DNA from: Liolophura sinensis
Lineage: Eukaryota; Mollusca; Polyplacophora; Chitonida; Chitonidae
Direction of reading: 5' to 3'
Assembly: GCF_032854445.1 (NCBI RefSeq)
Contig: NC_088295.1
Span: 53,361,249-53,425,248, forward strand
DNA length: 64,000 nt
Positions 10,301 through 18,823 of this stretch are shown piece by piece; positions within the stretch are counted from its first letter, which is position 1, and each line of letters starts with the position of its first letter. Both the position numbers and the translations under genes were made by a program. The notes beneath the pieces are model-generated. The model was given only the letters and a program-made list of their open reading frames with translations, was not told the origin of the DNA and searched no databases.

Positions 10301-11809
10301 TGAACCCAGTTAGTGAGAAGTACATGTAGAGTATGATTACCTGATAAATTATTTTATGAAGACATTTACTCCATCCTTAGATACATGTGTATAGTGATGA
10401 AGCCATAGTTGACATTCATTTTTTTCAACCAGTATGTGTCTCTTGGAAAAGTTTACAAGTTAAATTTGCGAAAAGGCACTTGCTTTCCTCCACCCACAAT
10501 AGGCATTTCCTGGCAGCCATTGTAAAAACTGAAAATTCTTGAGTATGGGGTTGAACAGCAATCAAACCATAAAAATTATCAGTTAAATTTGTAATTGAAA
10601 ATTAAATACTTAAATGTAGTTATTTATTTATTTATTTGATTGGTGTTTGATGCTGTACTCAAGAATATTTCACTTATACGACTGCGGCCAGCATTATGGT
10701 GGGTGGAAACCGGGCAGAGCCCAGGGGAAACCCATTCCCATCCATAGATTGCTGGCAGACCTTCCCACATACGGCCAGAGACGAAGCCAGCATGAGATGG
10801 ACTTGAACTCACAGCGACTGCATTGGTGAAAGACTCCTGGGTCATTAGGCTGCACTAGCGCGCTAACCAACTGAATCACGGAGGCCCCCAAATACTCAAA
10901 TACTTGAATAATTAAATACATGATGTTGATTGATGCCCAAAGATGTGTGATTCTAGAATAAGTCTTGTTTTGAGCTGTAGAATGTGAATTTGCCAAAATA
11001 TGTGTGTTTACTTTGAAAAAGGGTGGAATGGTTATTTTGGAGTAATAGATAATTTTAACAGATTTAGTAAATTTTAGTAAAATTTAAATTTTAATTTAAA
11101 ATTTAAAATCTGATTTATGATCAGATAAGATATTGTAATGAACCACAATTAATACTTAAATAACAGACAACAATTCTCTTGTTGATCATTTTTACCCAGC
11201 AAAATCAGAAAATACTTTTAGACAGAGGATCTTTTTTTTGCAGTGCCTACCAAGCATGAGCTATATATGTGATTACATGCGAAGAGCTGTGCACGTAATA
11301 TTGTATGAAGTGCAATAATTTGAGCTATTCTTGGCAAATAGAGATGGATTTTTCGCTAAAGATCTCGGGTATAACCTCTTTAATGTAGATCAGAGCAAAA
11401 TGAATGTGGTTAGCGCACTAGGGCAGTGTAATAACCCAGGAGCCTCTCACCAATGCGGTCGCTGTGGGTTCAAGTCCAGCTCATGCTAGCTTGCTCTCTG
11501 GCCATATGTGGGAAGGTCTGCCGGCAACCTGCAGATGATTGTGGGTTTTCCTGGGGTTCTGCCTGGCTTCCTCCCACCATACTGCTGGCCACCGTCGTAT
11601 AAGTGAAATATTCTTGAGTACGGCGTAAAACAACAATCAAATAAATAAATAAATAAATGTTTTGATGAATACAGATCAGTGAGGAATGGAGGGCTATGAT
11701 GTCAAATGCTCAGAGGCGGGACAAAATTGTGACTGTCTCCTCCCCAAGCGACTATCACGTCGTTATGCAGCAGTCACTCAAGGAGGGGGCGGGATGTACC
11801 TCACACTGA
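1204..11809 (+). CDS. Sen1/senataxin-like SF1 helicase, C-terminal part (5' end outside window)
   Basis: Seven exons join in phase: 1204-1311, 2830-3005, 3299-3388, 4290-4436, 6332-6436, 9454-9541 and 11675-11809, 849 nt, 282 residues plus stop. All introns are GT-AG. Seen: motif [13 protein letters not shown] in exon 1, QYRM (motif IV region) in exon 2, ISPYQKQ in exon 4, [10 protein letters not shown] (motif V) in exon 5 and [14 protein letters not shown] (motif VI) in exon 6. These are the second RecA-like domain of UPF1/Sen1-type superfamily 1B helicases, which unwind RNA or RNA:DNA hybrids. The stretches [13 protein letters not shown] and the VESLT-EEW-AQRRDK tail look most like senataxin, known for R-loop resolution and transcription termination in the nucleus. 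The DEAA/DEAG motif II should end the preceding exon, not seen here. The protein stops about 45 residues after motif VI, shorter than vertebrate senataxin. ZGRF1-type or another Sen1-family paralogue cannot be excluded. Confidence 0.87.
1709..2312. repeat. 604-bp segment bounded by inverted repeats
   Basis: Left arm 1709-1742 and right arm 2277-2312 share AAATGGGCCGTACTTTGA in opposite orientation plus flanking matches. It lies inside the first helicase intron. It could be a non-autonomous DNA transposon; no clear target duplication was found. Confidence 0.5.
2830..3005 (+). CDS. helicase exon with QYRM motif
   Basis: Acceptor TTTCAG ends at 2829 and donor GTAAGT starts at 3006. It encodes about 58 residues with [25 protein letters not shown] and YDDRLKTD. 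It leaves two bases of a split Gln codon for the next exon. Confidence 0.88.
3299..3388 (+). CDS. helicase exon between QYRM and motif Va
   Basis: Acceptor TTGTAG ends at 3298 and donor GTAAGA starts at 3389. It encodes the [17 protein letters not shown] segment, equivalent to the PYLVFD strand of senataxin. It starts and ends with two bases of a split codon. A 99-bp tandem array begins about 12 nt into the following intron. Confidence 0.85.
3401..3779. repeat. 99-bp tandem repeat, about 3.8 copies
   Basis: Near-identical copies start with CTTATGAGACACGTAAAAGC at 3401, 3500, 3599 and 3698. The array is in a helicase intron and begins about 12 nt after the donor at 3389. Confidence 0.93.
4290..4436 (+). 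CDS. helicase exon with ISPYQKQ
   Basis: Acceptor TTGCAG ends at 4289 and donor GTGAGA starts at 4437. It encodes [11 protein letters not shown] and [18 protein letters not shown], the strand-and-helix region of the second RecA domain that precedes motif V. Confidence 0.86.
5485..6159 (-). mobile_element. SINE A (minus) split by a nested SINE B
   Basis: The SINE A body is 5498-5734 continuing at 6115-6146, flanked by the target duplication CCTCGCCCATTTT (5485-5497 and 6147-6159). On the minus strand it begins GGGGCCTCCATGGCTCAGTT (A box) and carries a B-box-like TTCAAGTCC and a T-rich AAATAAATAAAT tail. SINE B is inserted in it. Confidence 0.9.
5735..6101 (+). mobile_element. SINE B, full copy nested in SINE A
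   Basis: It is bounded by a 13-bp duplication of SINE A sequence, TCATTACGCTGCG (5722-5734 and 6102-6114). It has a tRNA-like head (ATAGCACAGTTGGTAGAGCG) and a 3' end TTGTTGAGTACGACGTTAAA followed by CACTCACTCACTC. It is younger than its host SINE. Confidence 0.9.
6332..6436 (+). CDS. helicase exon with motif V (VDGFQG)
   Basis: Acceptor TTGTAG ends at 6331 and donor GTAAGT starts at 6437. It encodes [20 protein letters not shown] and then [12 protein letters not shown]. The last 22 or so bases of the exon plus the donor are the founding unit of the 54-bp array that fills the start of the next intron. Confidence 0.88.
6437..8100. repeat. 54-bp minisatellite containing the exon's 5' splice site, about 31 copies
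   Basis: The unit is about 53-54 bp, with the recurring core GGTTGGGTAAGTGATGG, then GGGGATAACCATACAAGAG. Two unit types (ACCATACAAGAGTGAG and ATGGTACAGGAGTGAT) alternate, and a block of about 321 bp (6 units) is itself repeated (around 6654-6935 and 6975-7257). The period divides by three, so long repetitive reading frames of 18-residue repeats appear on the minus strand; these are not genes. Confidence 0.95.
8270..8335 (+). mobile_element. SINE 3' end remnant
   Basis: CGTTGAAAGCGACGTTAAAA followed by CTCACCCATTCACTT resembles the SINE B 3' tail, without a recognisable body. It lies in helicase intron 5. Confidence 0.35.
8336..9298. other. intronic sequence without recognisable features
   Basis: AT-rich helicase intron. 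No coding exon, clear repeat or RNA gene was seen on either strand. Confidence 0.5.
9299..9358. repeat. perfect inverted repeat, 26-bp arms, 8-nt loop
   Basis: Arms 9299-9324 and 9333-9358 are exact reverse complements around the loop AAAGAAAA (9325-9332). It lies 95 nt before the acceptor of the motif VI exon. Confidence 0.97.
9454..9541 (+). CDS. helicase exon with motif VI
   Basis: Acceptor TTTCAG ends at 9453 and donor GTGAGT starts at 9542. It encodes [20 protein letters not shown] and then IVGCVESLT. The arginine finger of motif VI (TRAR) is intact. If the intron were retained the frame would stop at 9599-9601. Confidence 0.88.
9595..10330. repeat. 39-bp minisatellite, about 19 copies
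   Basis: Units contain TTCATGAACCCAGTTAGTGA and GAAATACA-GTACAG. Because 39 divides by three, both strands are open for about 690 bp and give 13-residue peptide repeats. It lies in the last helicase intron, 53 nt after the donor. Confidence 0.95.
10604..10901 (-). mobile_element. SINE A, full length, minus
   Basis: The body 10616-10889 has the T-rich TTATTTATTTATTTGATTGG end first and GGAGGCCCC last. The imperfect flanking duplication AAATACTTAAAT/AAATACTCAAAT is at 10604-10615 and 10890-10901. Confidence 0.9.
11404..11658 (+). mobile_element. SINE A, plus, directly before the helicase terminal exon
   Basis: It runs from GGTTAGCGCACTAG through AGGAGCCTCTCACCAATGCG and TTCAAGTCCAGCTCATGC to an (AAAT)n tail at about 11639-11658. 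The splice acceptor of the last helicase exon is 16 nt further on. Confidence 0.9.
11675..11809 (+). CDS. helicase terminal exon
   Basis: The acceptor AATACAG ends at 11674. The exon encodes 44 residues beginning [17 protein letters not shown] and ends at TGA 11807-11809. The NAQRR-D-I pattern matches the end of senataxin-type helicase domains. The acceptor has no clear pyrimidine tract, because a SINE tail ends about 16 nt upstream. Confidence 0.8.
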   Translation: MSEEWRAMMSNAQRRDKIVTVSSPSDYHVVMQQSLKEGAGCTSH

Positions 11810-12035
11810 TTGACTGAACCATCTCTAGGTAGGAACCAAGGGTACACCCTAATTCTTATCAGGTTATAACTATAGAAGTTATGTTGTAGCCAGCTGATAT
11901 GCAAGATACGCACTCCCAAAACAGCCAGTCACTGATGATTCTGCTTTCCAAATGTTTTGTTATTTACCATAATGCTTTTCCTGACAGTGCAGATTGTGAA
12001 CATATTGCAGTCATTCATATGACTGTCATGTTAGC
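11810..12035 (+). other. start of helicase 3' UTR
   Basis: Non-repetitive sequence after the helicase stop. No AATAAA was seen here; ATTAAA or AATAAA hexamers occur further on (for example 15417-15422), beyond several minisatellites. Confidence 0.35.
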
Positions 12036-12270
12036 ATGTACATGTACATTACAGTATTATCATGTGTACATTACAGTATTATCATATGCACATGTACATT
12101 ACAGTATTATCATGTGTACATTACAGTATTATCATGTGTACATTACAGTATTATCATATGTACATGTACATTACAGTATTATCATGTGTACATTACAGTA
12201 TTATCATATGTACATGACAGTATTATCACATGAATGTACATGTACATTACAGTATTATCACATGAATGTA
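12036..12270. repeat. 22-27 bp minisatellite
   Basis: Repeats of GTACATTACAGTATTATCAT with or without an extra ATGTAC spacer, about 10 copies. The spurious reading frames here give ITVLSCVHY-type repeats. Confidence 0.9.
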
Positions 12271-12411
12271 CTTGTTATCTTTTAGGAATTTCCATCTGTT
12301 ATTTATTTCCAGGACGTCATCAGATTACAGACGCCTTTTTTGTACTAGTGACTTGGGACATTGTGGAGAATTGGAACTTGTACATGGAATTTCATTTACA
12401 TTTGTTGGTAC

Positions 12412-13383
12412 ATTGTGTTCCTATTTGCTGTACTGAATACCAAGATGAGGCTATTCTGAAGAAGGCAGTCGTCCTGTTTGCTGCACTGAATACCAAAACG
12501 AGGTTATTCTGAAGAAGGCAGTCGTCCTGTTTGCTGCACTGATTACCAAGACGAGGTTATTCTGAAGAAGGCAGTCGTCCTGTTTGCTGCACTGAATACC
12601 AAAACGAGGTTATTCTGAAGAAGGCAGTCGTCATGTTTGCTGCACTGAATACCAAAACGAGGTTATTCTGAAGAAGGCAGTCGTCATGTTTGCTGCGCTG
12701 AATACCAAGACGAGGCTATACTGAAGAAGGCAGTCTTCTTGTTTGCTGCACTGAATACCAAGAGGAGGTTATTCTGAAGAAGGCAGTCCACCTGTTTGCT
12801 GCACTGAATACCAAGATGTGGCTATTCTGAAGAAGGCAGTCGTCATGTTTGCTGCACTGAATACCAAGACGAGGTTATTCTGAAGAAGGAAGTTTTCCTG
12901 TTTGCTGCACTGAATACCAAGACAAGGCTATTTCTGAAGAAGGCAGTCTTCCTGTTTGCTGCACTGAATACCAAGACAAGGTTATTCTTAAGAAGGCAGT
13001 CTTCCTGTTTGCTGCACCGAATACCAAGAGGAGGTTATTCTGAAGAAGGCAGTCTTCCTGTTTGCTGCACCAAATACCAAGACGAGGTTATTCTTAAGAA
13101 GGCAGTCTTCCTGTTTGCTGCACCGAATACCACGAGGAGGTTATTCTGAAGAAGGCAGTCGTCCTGTTTGCTGCACTGAATACCAAGACGAGGTTATTCT
13201 GAAGAAGGCAGTCGTCATGTTTGCTGCACTGAATACCAAGACGAGGTTATTCTGAAGAAGGCAGTTTTCCTGTTTGCTGCACTGAATACCAAGACGAGGT
13301 TGTTCTGAAGAAGGCAGTTGTCCTATTTGCTGCACTGAATATCCAGACAAGGTTATCCTGAAGAAGGCAGTCTTCCTGTTTGC
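12412..13383. repeat. 53-bp minisatellite, array 1, about 18 copies
   Basis: Units contain TTTGCTGCACTGAATACCAA and TTATTCTGAAGAAGGCAGTC. The spacing is 53 bp (for example GAAGAAGGCAG at 12458 and 12511). It directly abuts array 2. Confidence 0.95.
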
Positions 13384-13387
13384 TGTT

Positions 13388-14165
13388 TTCTGCTGTAGAA
13401 TGTGGTGACCTCCATTACGGTGCTGAGTACCATGAAATGGTTGTGCTGTAGAATGTGGTGGCCTCCGTTACAGCACTGAGTACCATGAAATGGTTGTGCT
13501 GTAGAATGTGGTGGCCTCCGTTATGGCACTGAGTACCATGAAATGGTTGTGCTGTAGAATGTGGTGGCCTCCGTTACAGCACTGAGTACCATGAAATGGT
13601 TGTGCTGTAGAATGTGGTGGCCTCCATTACAGTAGTGAGTACCATGAAATGGTTGTGCTGTAGAATGTGGTGGCCTCCATTACAGTAGTGAGTACAATGA
13701 TATTGTGCTGTAGAATTTGGTGGTCTTCATTACAGTACTGAGTACCATGAAATGTTTATGCTGTAGAATTTGGTGGTCTACATTACGGTACTGAGTACCA
13801 TGATATGGTTGTGCTGTAGAATGTGGTGGCCTCCATTAAGGTGCCGAGCACCATGAAACGTTTATGCTGTAAAATGTGGTGGCCTTCATTACGGTACTGA
13901 GTACCATGAAATGGTTATGCTGTAGAATGTGGTGGCCTCCATTAAGGTGCCGAGCACCATGAAACGTTTATGCTGTAAAATGTGGTGGCCTTCATTACGG
14001 TACTGAGTACCATGAAATGGTTATGCTGTAGAATGTGGTGGCCTCCATTAAGGTGCCGAGCACCATGAAACGTTTATGCTGTAAAATGTGGTGGCCTTCA
14101 TTACGGTACTGAGTACCATGAAATGGTTATGCTGTAGAATGTGGTGGTCTTCATTATGGCATAGA
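13388..14165. repeat. 53-bp minisatellite, array 2, about 14-15 copies
   Basis: Units contain GCTGTAGAATGTGGTGGCCT and TACTGAGTACCATGAAATGG at 53-bp spacing. Its right part (about 13800-14150) is a higher-order array of a 106-bp dimer, alternating units with GTGCCGAGCACCATGAAACG and with GGTACTGAGTACCATGAAAT. Confidence 0.94.
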
Positions 14166-15657
14166 GTAAATAACTCCCTTTAGTAACCCATTGGTGCTAA
14201 ATAATGTCATTATAGAGTAGGTCTCAAAGAACTGACTTGCACTAAATGATAGGTTTGATTGGTTGATTGGTTGATGGAGACAACCTGGACACATGACATA
14301 TTTCGTTGGTTATTTTGATCTTTATTACGAATATCTGTGATCCTGTATCACAATTATAACTGTAATGAAGAAAGTAGAATTTACTTAACAAATACTGCAC
14401 TGGAGCATATTGTTAAAGTGTTCATTTGTTAATAATGTTCTAGTCTTGAGCTGGTCAAAGAAGAAGGGCTTTCCATTCAGATTGAATTTATTTGGGTATT
14501 TTGCTGAAGTGCCAAAAGAGTTACTTCCCTTGGATGTGAATGGCAGGATCACCTACTGAGTCTCATTTTGTTTTTCATTTCACCTCAGTTCAGATAGAGT
14601 TACCACACGTGTTCGTCTTATGAGACTGCAGATGTCTCAGTTTATCATGCAAGGAAGCACAAGCCAGAATCCTGCAGGATTATCATCTGTAAACTTGGCT
14701 GTGTGCTCATTGCTTCCTGTTTTATATTTTTTTATGCTACTACACAATGTTTTTATTAACATATGAGATATTTGAATGGCGGTGTGTTAATTCCTTTGGT
14801 TAACTCACTCTGAATATGTATATATTGAGATTGCAACTCGCGTCATTAGCAGTGAAAAGCGTTCTCTGTATTGTTATGAAGCCAAAGATGTACATAAACA
14901 TGTAGTTACAATTAAAGTCTCTGTGCGGCATTTTGCTCTTTAATCAAATTCCATGATTACAGTGAAAGTCACTGTTAAGCATAGTACCGGTTACTCCTAA
15001 GTCCTGTATTACAGATACTGCTTGTTAACATTTGTATAGACCTGTATTGGTGCATATACTGTACATGTGCTTGTCACACACCTTTAGTAGATGCGTACAG
15101 TAATAGACGTCATCTGGAAGCTGTATGGATAATCTAGTTGACTTCAGAAGTGAAGTCAGAGGATATATCATGTTGAAACTGTAGGTACCTTAGGTACATA
15201 TCTATTTGAGTGTGTGATGGCTTTTTGAAAATGACATACAAGACATGAATGAGAATAGTATCAACCATGAGAACATTTAACTTACTGACCACCCTTGCGT
15301 ATCAAATTGTTTTTACTGCACATTTGTAGGTGAAAATAATGTGTAATATTATAGGTTATAATACATGTTTGTCTAAGGGTGGCACATTTTAGCATGTGCC
15401 CATGGCATTATTTTGTAATAAAACTGTTGTAATGATTGTGTTCTCATAATACCAGAGTATGATAGATAGCACAAGTAGGCATGAAAAACATCCTCAAGTT
15501 GACAATAATATTTGAACATGTTGTTGAGAAATAATAAGAAAGCATAACTGGTAACAATTGGTGTCTCCCAATCTGTTTCTAAAATTAGTCTCAGCAAAAT
15601 TAGTCCAAGATTCCTGTTTGTCAACAGCTACCCCTGAAAAAAATGCCCTCTTACCTG
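14166..15657. other. intergenic sequence, no gene recognised
   Basis: Unique AT-rich sequence between the convergent genes. A plus-strand AATAAA at 15417-15422 is a possible distal signal for the helicase transcript. No conserved reading frame was seen. Confidence 0.4.
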
Positions 15658-15880
15658 TTTTGAGTGGAATCCCTAGGGTGTATGTAATGTGCCTCCTTGT
15701 TGCAGGACAGATTTCCACCCTTCTTTCATCTGATGCTGCTTCACTGAGTAGCCTTACCGAAGGCAAGTAAGGCACCCTGCCCAAGCCATTATACTGATAC
15801 GGGTCAACCAGTCGTTCCAGTATACCCTTCATGCTGATAGTCAAGCGAGGAAGTTACAACTTCCTCTTTTAAAGTCTCAG
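15658..15880 (-). mobile_element. SINE B fragment, minus
   Basis: Reverse-complement match to SINE B from AGAGGAAGTTGTAACTTCCT through the LVDPYQYNG-coding stretch to the GGCACATTA region. It lacks the tRNA head and the tail. It faces the plus copy at 15932-16266. Confidence 0.85.
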
Positions 15881-15884
15881 CCTG

Positions 15885-17020
15885 TCTTCACCTACACTAT
15901 GAGTACTCAGCCTGCCTTCACCTAAGTACTCAGGTCCGCTTCGGGACCGGTAGATCCAGGATCAATCCTTGATCGAGTCACACCCAAGACTTTAAAAGAG
16001 GAAGTTGCAGCTCCCTCGCTTGGCGTTCAGCATGAAGGGGATAGTGCAACAACTGGTTGACCCGTATCAGTATAATGGCTCGGGCGGGGCGGCTTACTTG
16101 CCTTCGGTAAATCGTCTCAGTGAAGCAGCACTAAATAAAAGAGCGGTGGAAATCCGTCCTGCAACAAAGGAGGCACATTACACGTACATGCACCCTAATG
16201 ATTCCTTCGTCGTCATAAGACTGAAAAATTGTTGAGTACGACGTTAAACCCCAAGCACTCACTCACCCCTAAGTACTCAGCCCTGCCTTTATCTACATGT
16301 AGGTACTCAACCCTGCCTTCATCTACGTGTAGGTACTCAACCCTGCTTTCACTTAAGTGCTCATCCTGCCTTCACCTAAGTACTCAACTCTGCTTTCACC
16401 TAAGTACTCATCCTGCCTTCACCTAAGTACTTAGCCCTGCCTGCATCTACATGTAGGTACTCAACCCTGCTTTCACCTAAGTACTCATCCTGCCTTCACC
16501 TAAGAACCCAGCCCTGCCCTCGTCTAGCTCATCCTGCCTTCATCCAGGTACTCAACCCTGCTTTCGTCCAAGTACTCAGCCTGCCTTCACCTAAGTACTC
16601 ATCTTGCCTTCACCTAAGTACTCAGCCCTGCCTTCACCTAAGTACTCCGCCCTGCCTTCACCTAAGTACTCAGCCCTGCCTTCATCTAGGTACTCAACTC
16701 AGCTTTCACCTAAGTGCTCATCCTGCCTTCAACTAAGTATTCAGCCCCGCCTTCATCTACATGTAGATATTCAACCCTGCTTTCACCTAAGTGCTCATCC
16801 TGCCTTCACCTAAGTACTCAGCCTGGCTTCACCTAAGTACTCAGTATACCTTCACCTATGTGATCAGCCTGCCTTCGCTTTACTCAGCCCTGCTTTCAAC
16901 TAAGTACTGAGTATACCTTCACCCAACTGCTCAGCCTGCCTTCACCTGTGCTCAGCCCTGCTTTCACCTAAGTACTCAGTATACCTTCACCCAAGTGCTG
17001 AGCCAGGCTTCAACTGTGCT
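15885..17020. repeat. 24-bp minisatellite interrupted by a SINE
   Basis: Units of TACTCAGCCCTGCCTTCACC with TAAG, about 24 bp and variably diverged, occur at 15885-15931 and 16267-17020. SINE B lies between the two parts. Confidence 0.9.
15932..16266 (+). mobile_element. SINE B copy, plus, inside the 24-bp array
   Basis: It begins at TCCGCTTCGGGACCGGTAG, partway through the tRNA-like head, and ends at CGACGTTAAACCCCAAGCAC plus CTCACTCAC. It is nearly identical to 5765-6101 and is flanked on both sides by the CCTAAGTACTCAG satellite. Confidence 0.9.
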
Positions 17021-17029
17021 TCATCAGCA

Positions 17030-17445
17030 AAATGACTCATTAAAGCAGTAAGACAGCCAGAACTGGATCTGCACAAGTATCTTCCTTGTCCAAAGGCATG
17101 TGGTCTCCAGCTGTAAAACTCATTAGGACAGTATAACAGCCAGAACTGGATTTGAACATGCATCTTCCTTGTCCAAAGGCATGTGGTCTCCAGCTGTAAA
17201 ACTCATTAGGACAGTATGACAGCCAGAACTGGATTTGAACATGCATCGTCCTTGTCCAAAGGCACGTGTTCTCCAGCCGTAAAACTCATTAGGACAGTAT
17301 GACAGCCAGAACTGGATTTGAACATGCATCTTCTTTGTACACAGGCATGTAATCTCCAGCTGTAAAACTCATTAGGACAGAATGACAGCCAGAACTGGAT
17401 TTTGAACATGCATCCTCTTTGTACAGAGGCATGTAGTTGCCAATA
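17030..17445. repeat. 83-bp tandem repeat, about 5 copies
   Basis: Units contain AGCCAGAACTGGATTTGAAC and CTCCAGCTGTAAAACTCATT at 83-bp spacing. The GGATTTGAAC core recalls an inverted tRNA T-arm, so the unit may derive from a SINE; this is a weak inference. Confidence 0.9.
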
Positions 17446-17458
17446 CATCATGCATGTA

Positions 17459-17545
17459 TTTCTTTATTTGATTGATATTTAACACTACTAAAGTACTGAA
17501 TCCAACATCAGTTCATCCTAAGGTAGAGGAAACCTGAGAGCCAGG
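17459..17545 (-). mobile_element. decayed SINE A fragment, minus
   Basis: TTTCTTTATTTGATTGATAT followed by a diverged body. Only the 3' end resembles the family. Confidence 0.35.
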
Positions 17546-17556
17546 TACCTGACATC

Positions 17557-17841
17557 AAGAGCAGGATTATTTATTTATTTATTTATTTGATTGGTGTTTT
17601 CCGCCATACTCAAGAATATTTCACTTATACGACGGCAGCCGGCATTATGGTGGGAGGAAACCGGGGGAAACTCACGACCATCCGCAGGTTGCTGCCAGAC
17701 CTTCCCACTTAAGGCCGGAGAGGAAGCCAGCACGAGCTGGACTTGAACTCACAGCAACCGCATTGGTGAGAGACTCCTGGATCATTACGCTGTGCTAGTG
17801 CGCTAACCAACTGAGACACGGAGGCCCCAAGAGCAGGATTA
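17557..17841 (-). mobile_element. SINE A, full length with target duplication, minus
   Basis: Body 17570-17828. An exact 13-bp duplication AAGAGCAGGATTA lies at 17557-17569 and 17829-17841. Confidence 0.95.
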
Positions 17842-17992
17842 GATTCTATACCATCAAACTGTCAGTAGCTGCATGATCAATTGGAGTTTGAACGGAAGAG
17901 CAATGAGCACTCATCTTAGAAGATATAATTACACCAGTGGATCCTCATACTGGAAATATTACCTTAATTGTTATAAATATGATACCAATTTT

Positions 17993-17998
17993 TTTATT
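17993..17998 (-). terminator. candidate distal polyadenylation signal for TMTC3
   Basis: AATAAA on the minus strand, at the far end of the repeat-poor stretch downstream of TMTC3. If used, the 3' UTR would be about 5.7 kb. Closer AATAAA hexamers on the same strand are at 23321-23326 and 23306-23311. The choice cannot be made from sequence. Confidence 0.25.
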
Positions 17999-18790
17999 TG
18001 ATATTTCTTTTAACATTAAAAATCCTGGAAAATACAAACACTGTTGAAACTACAATAATACTAACAAAAACAAGCAAGGAGACTGCACAATCATGTTCAC
18101 AAAAAACACACATATTGCTGTTTGTGTTATCACTTTACAGCTCAACTACCATTTGATAGAACTGGTTTGGATAATAAAGGTATACATCAATTGAAAGGTC
18201 ATTACATCCTGCGGCCATACATCTTTATAAAGTGCTGTTGACGTCATCTTTCATCACATTATACTTCGGAATCTACATGTCTGTGACAATAGACAAACAG
18301 CAATGTGGATTACACAAAGCTAGTAGCCATGCACATGATGAGTTTATGTTGAATTCAAACTCGTGCAAAATAAAACCATCAAACTCAAGGTGTACCTGAT
18401 CATTTTCAGCTTAACTACATATATATTAAACCACGTGTATATATTAAATTCAGTACACATCTTACATAACTAACAGTCTATCCAGTCCATATTCATGAAA
18501 ATGCATCACCGTTATCAATCACAACCATATCATAATATAGCTCACCATTAAAGTTCAAATGAACACTTAAAAAGCCAATAATTTAAGAACTAATGTACAG
18601 TAGTGTAGTCCAGGTCATGCAGCATTCGGGCATCATTTGCCTCGCATAACAGAAGTACAACAATCTTTTTACCTTAGATAGAAAACTTTTTGAATGCATC
18701 GTTGTTATCTTAAAGAGGGGTTTAACGGTATCATAAATTGAGCATATAAGTGGGGAGTGTAAGGGTTGAGGGCATTCCACACAGCATGCA

Positions 18791-18792
18791 GT

Positions 18793-18823
<31 letters not shown>
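18791..18823. repeat. (GT)n(G)n microsatellite
   Basis: GT dinucleotides from 18791 run into about 17 consecutive G bases. Confidence 0.95.

Noticed and set aside
9598-10325. Overlapping 230-codon frames on both strands
   Set aside because: Products of the 39-bp array in the last helicase intron. Both strands being open at once points to the period, not to coding.
12412-14165. CRISPR-like appearance of regularly spaced repeats
   Set aside because: The units are contiguous without unique spacers, and the sequence is from a eukaryotic nuclear genome.
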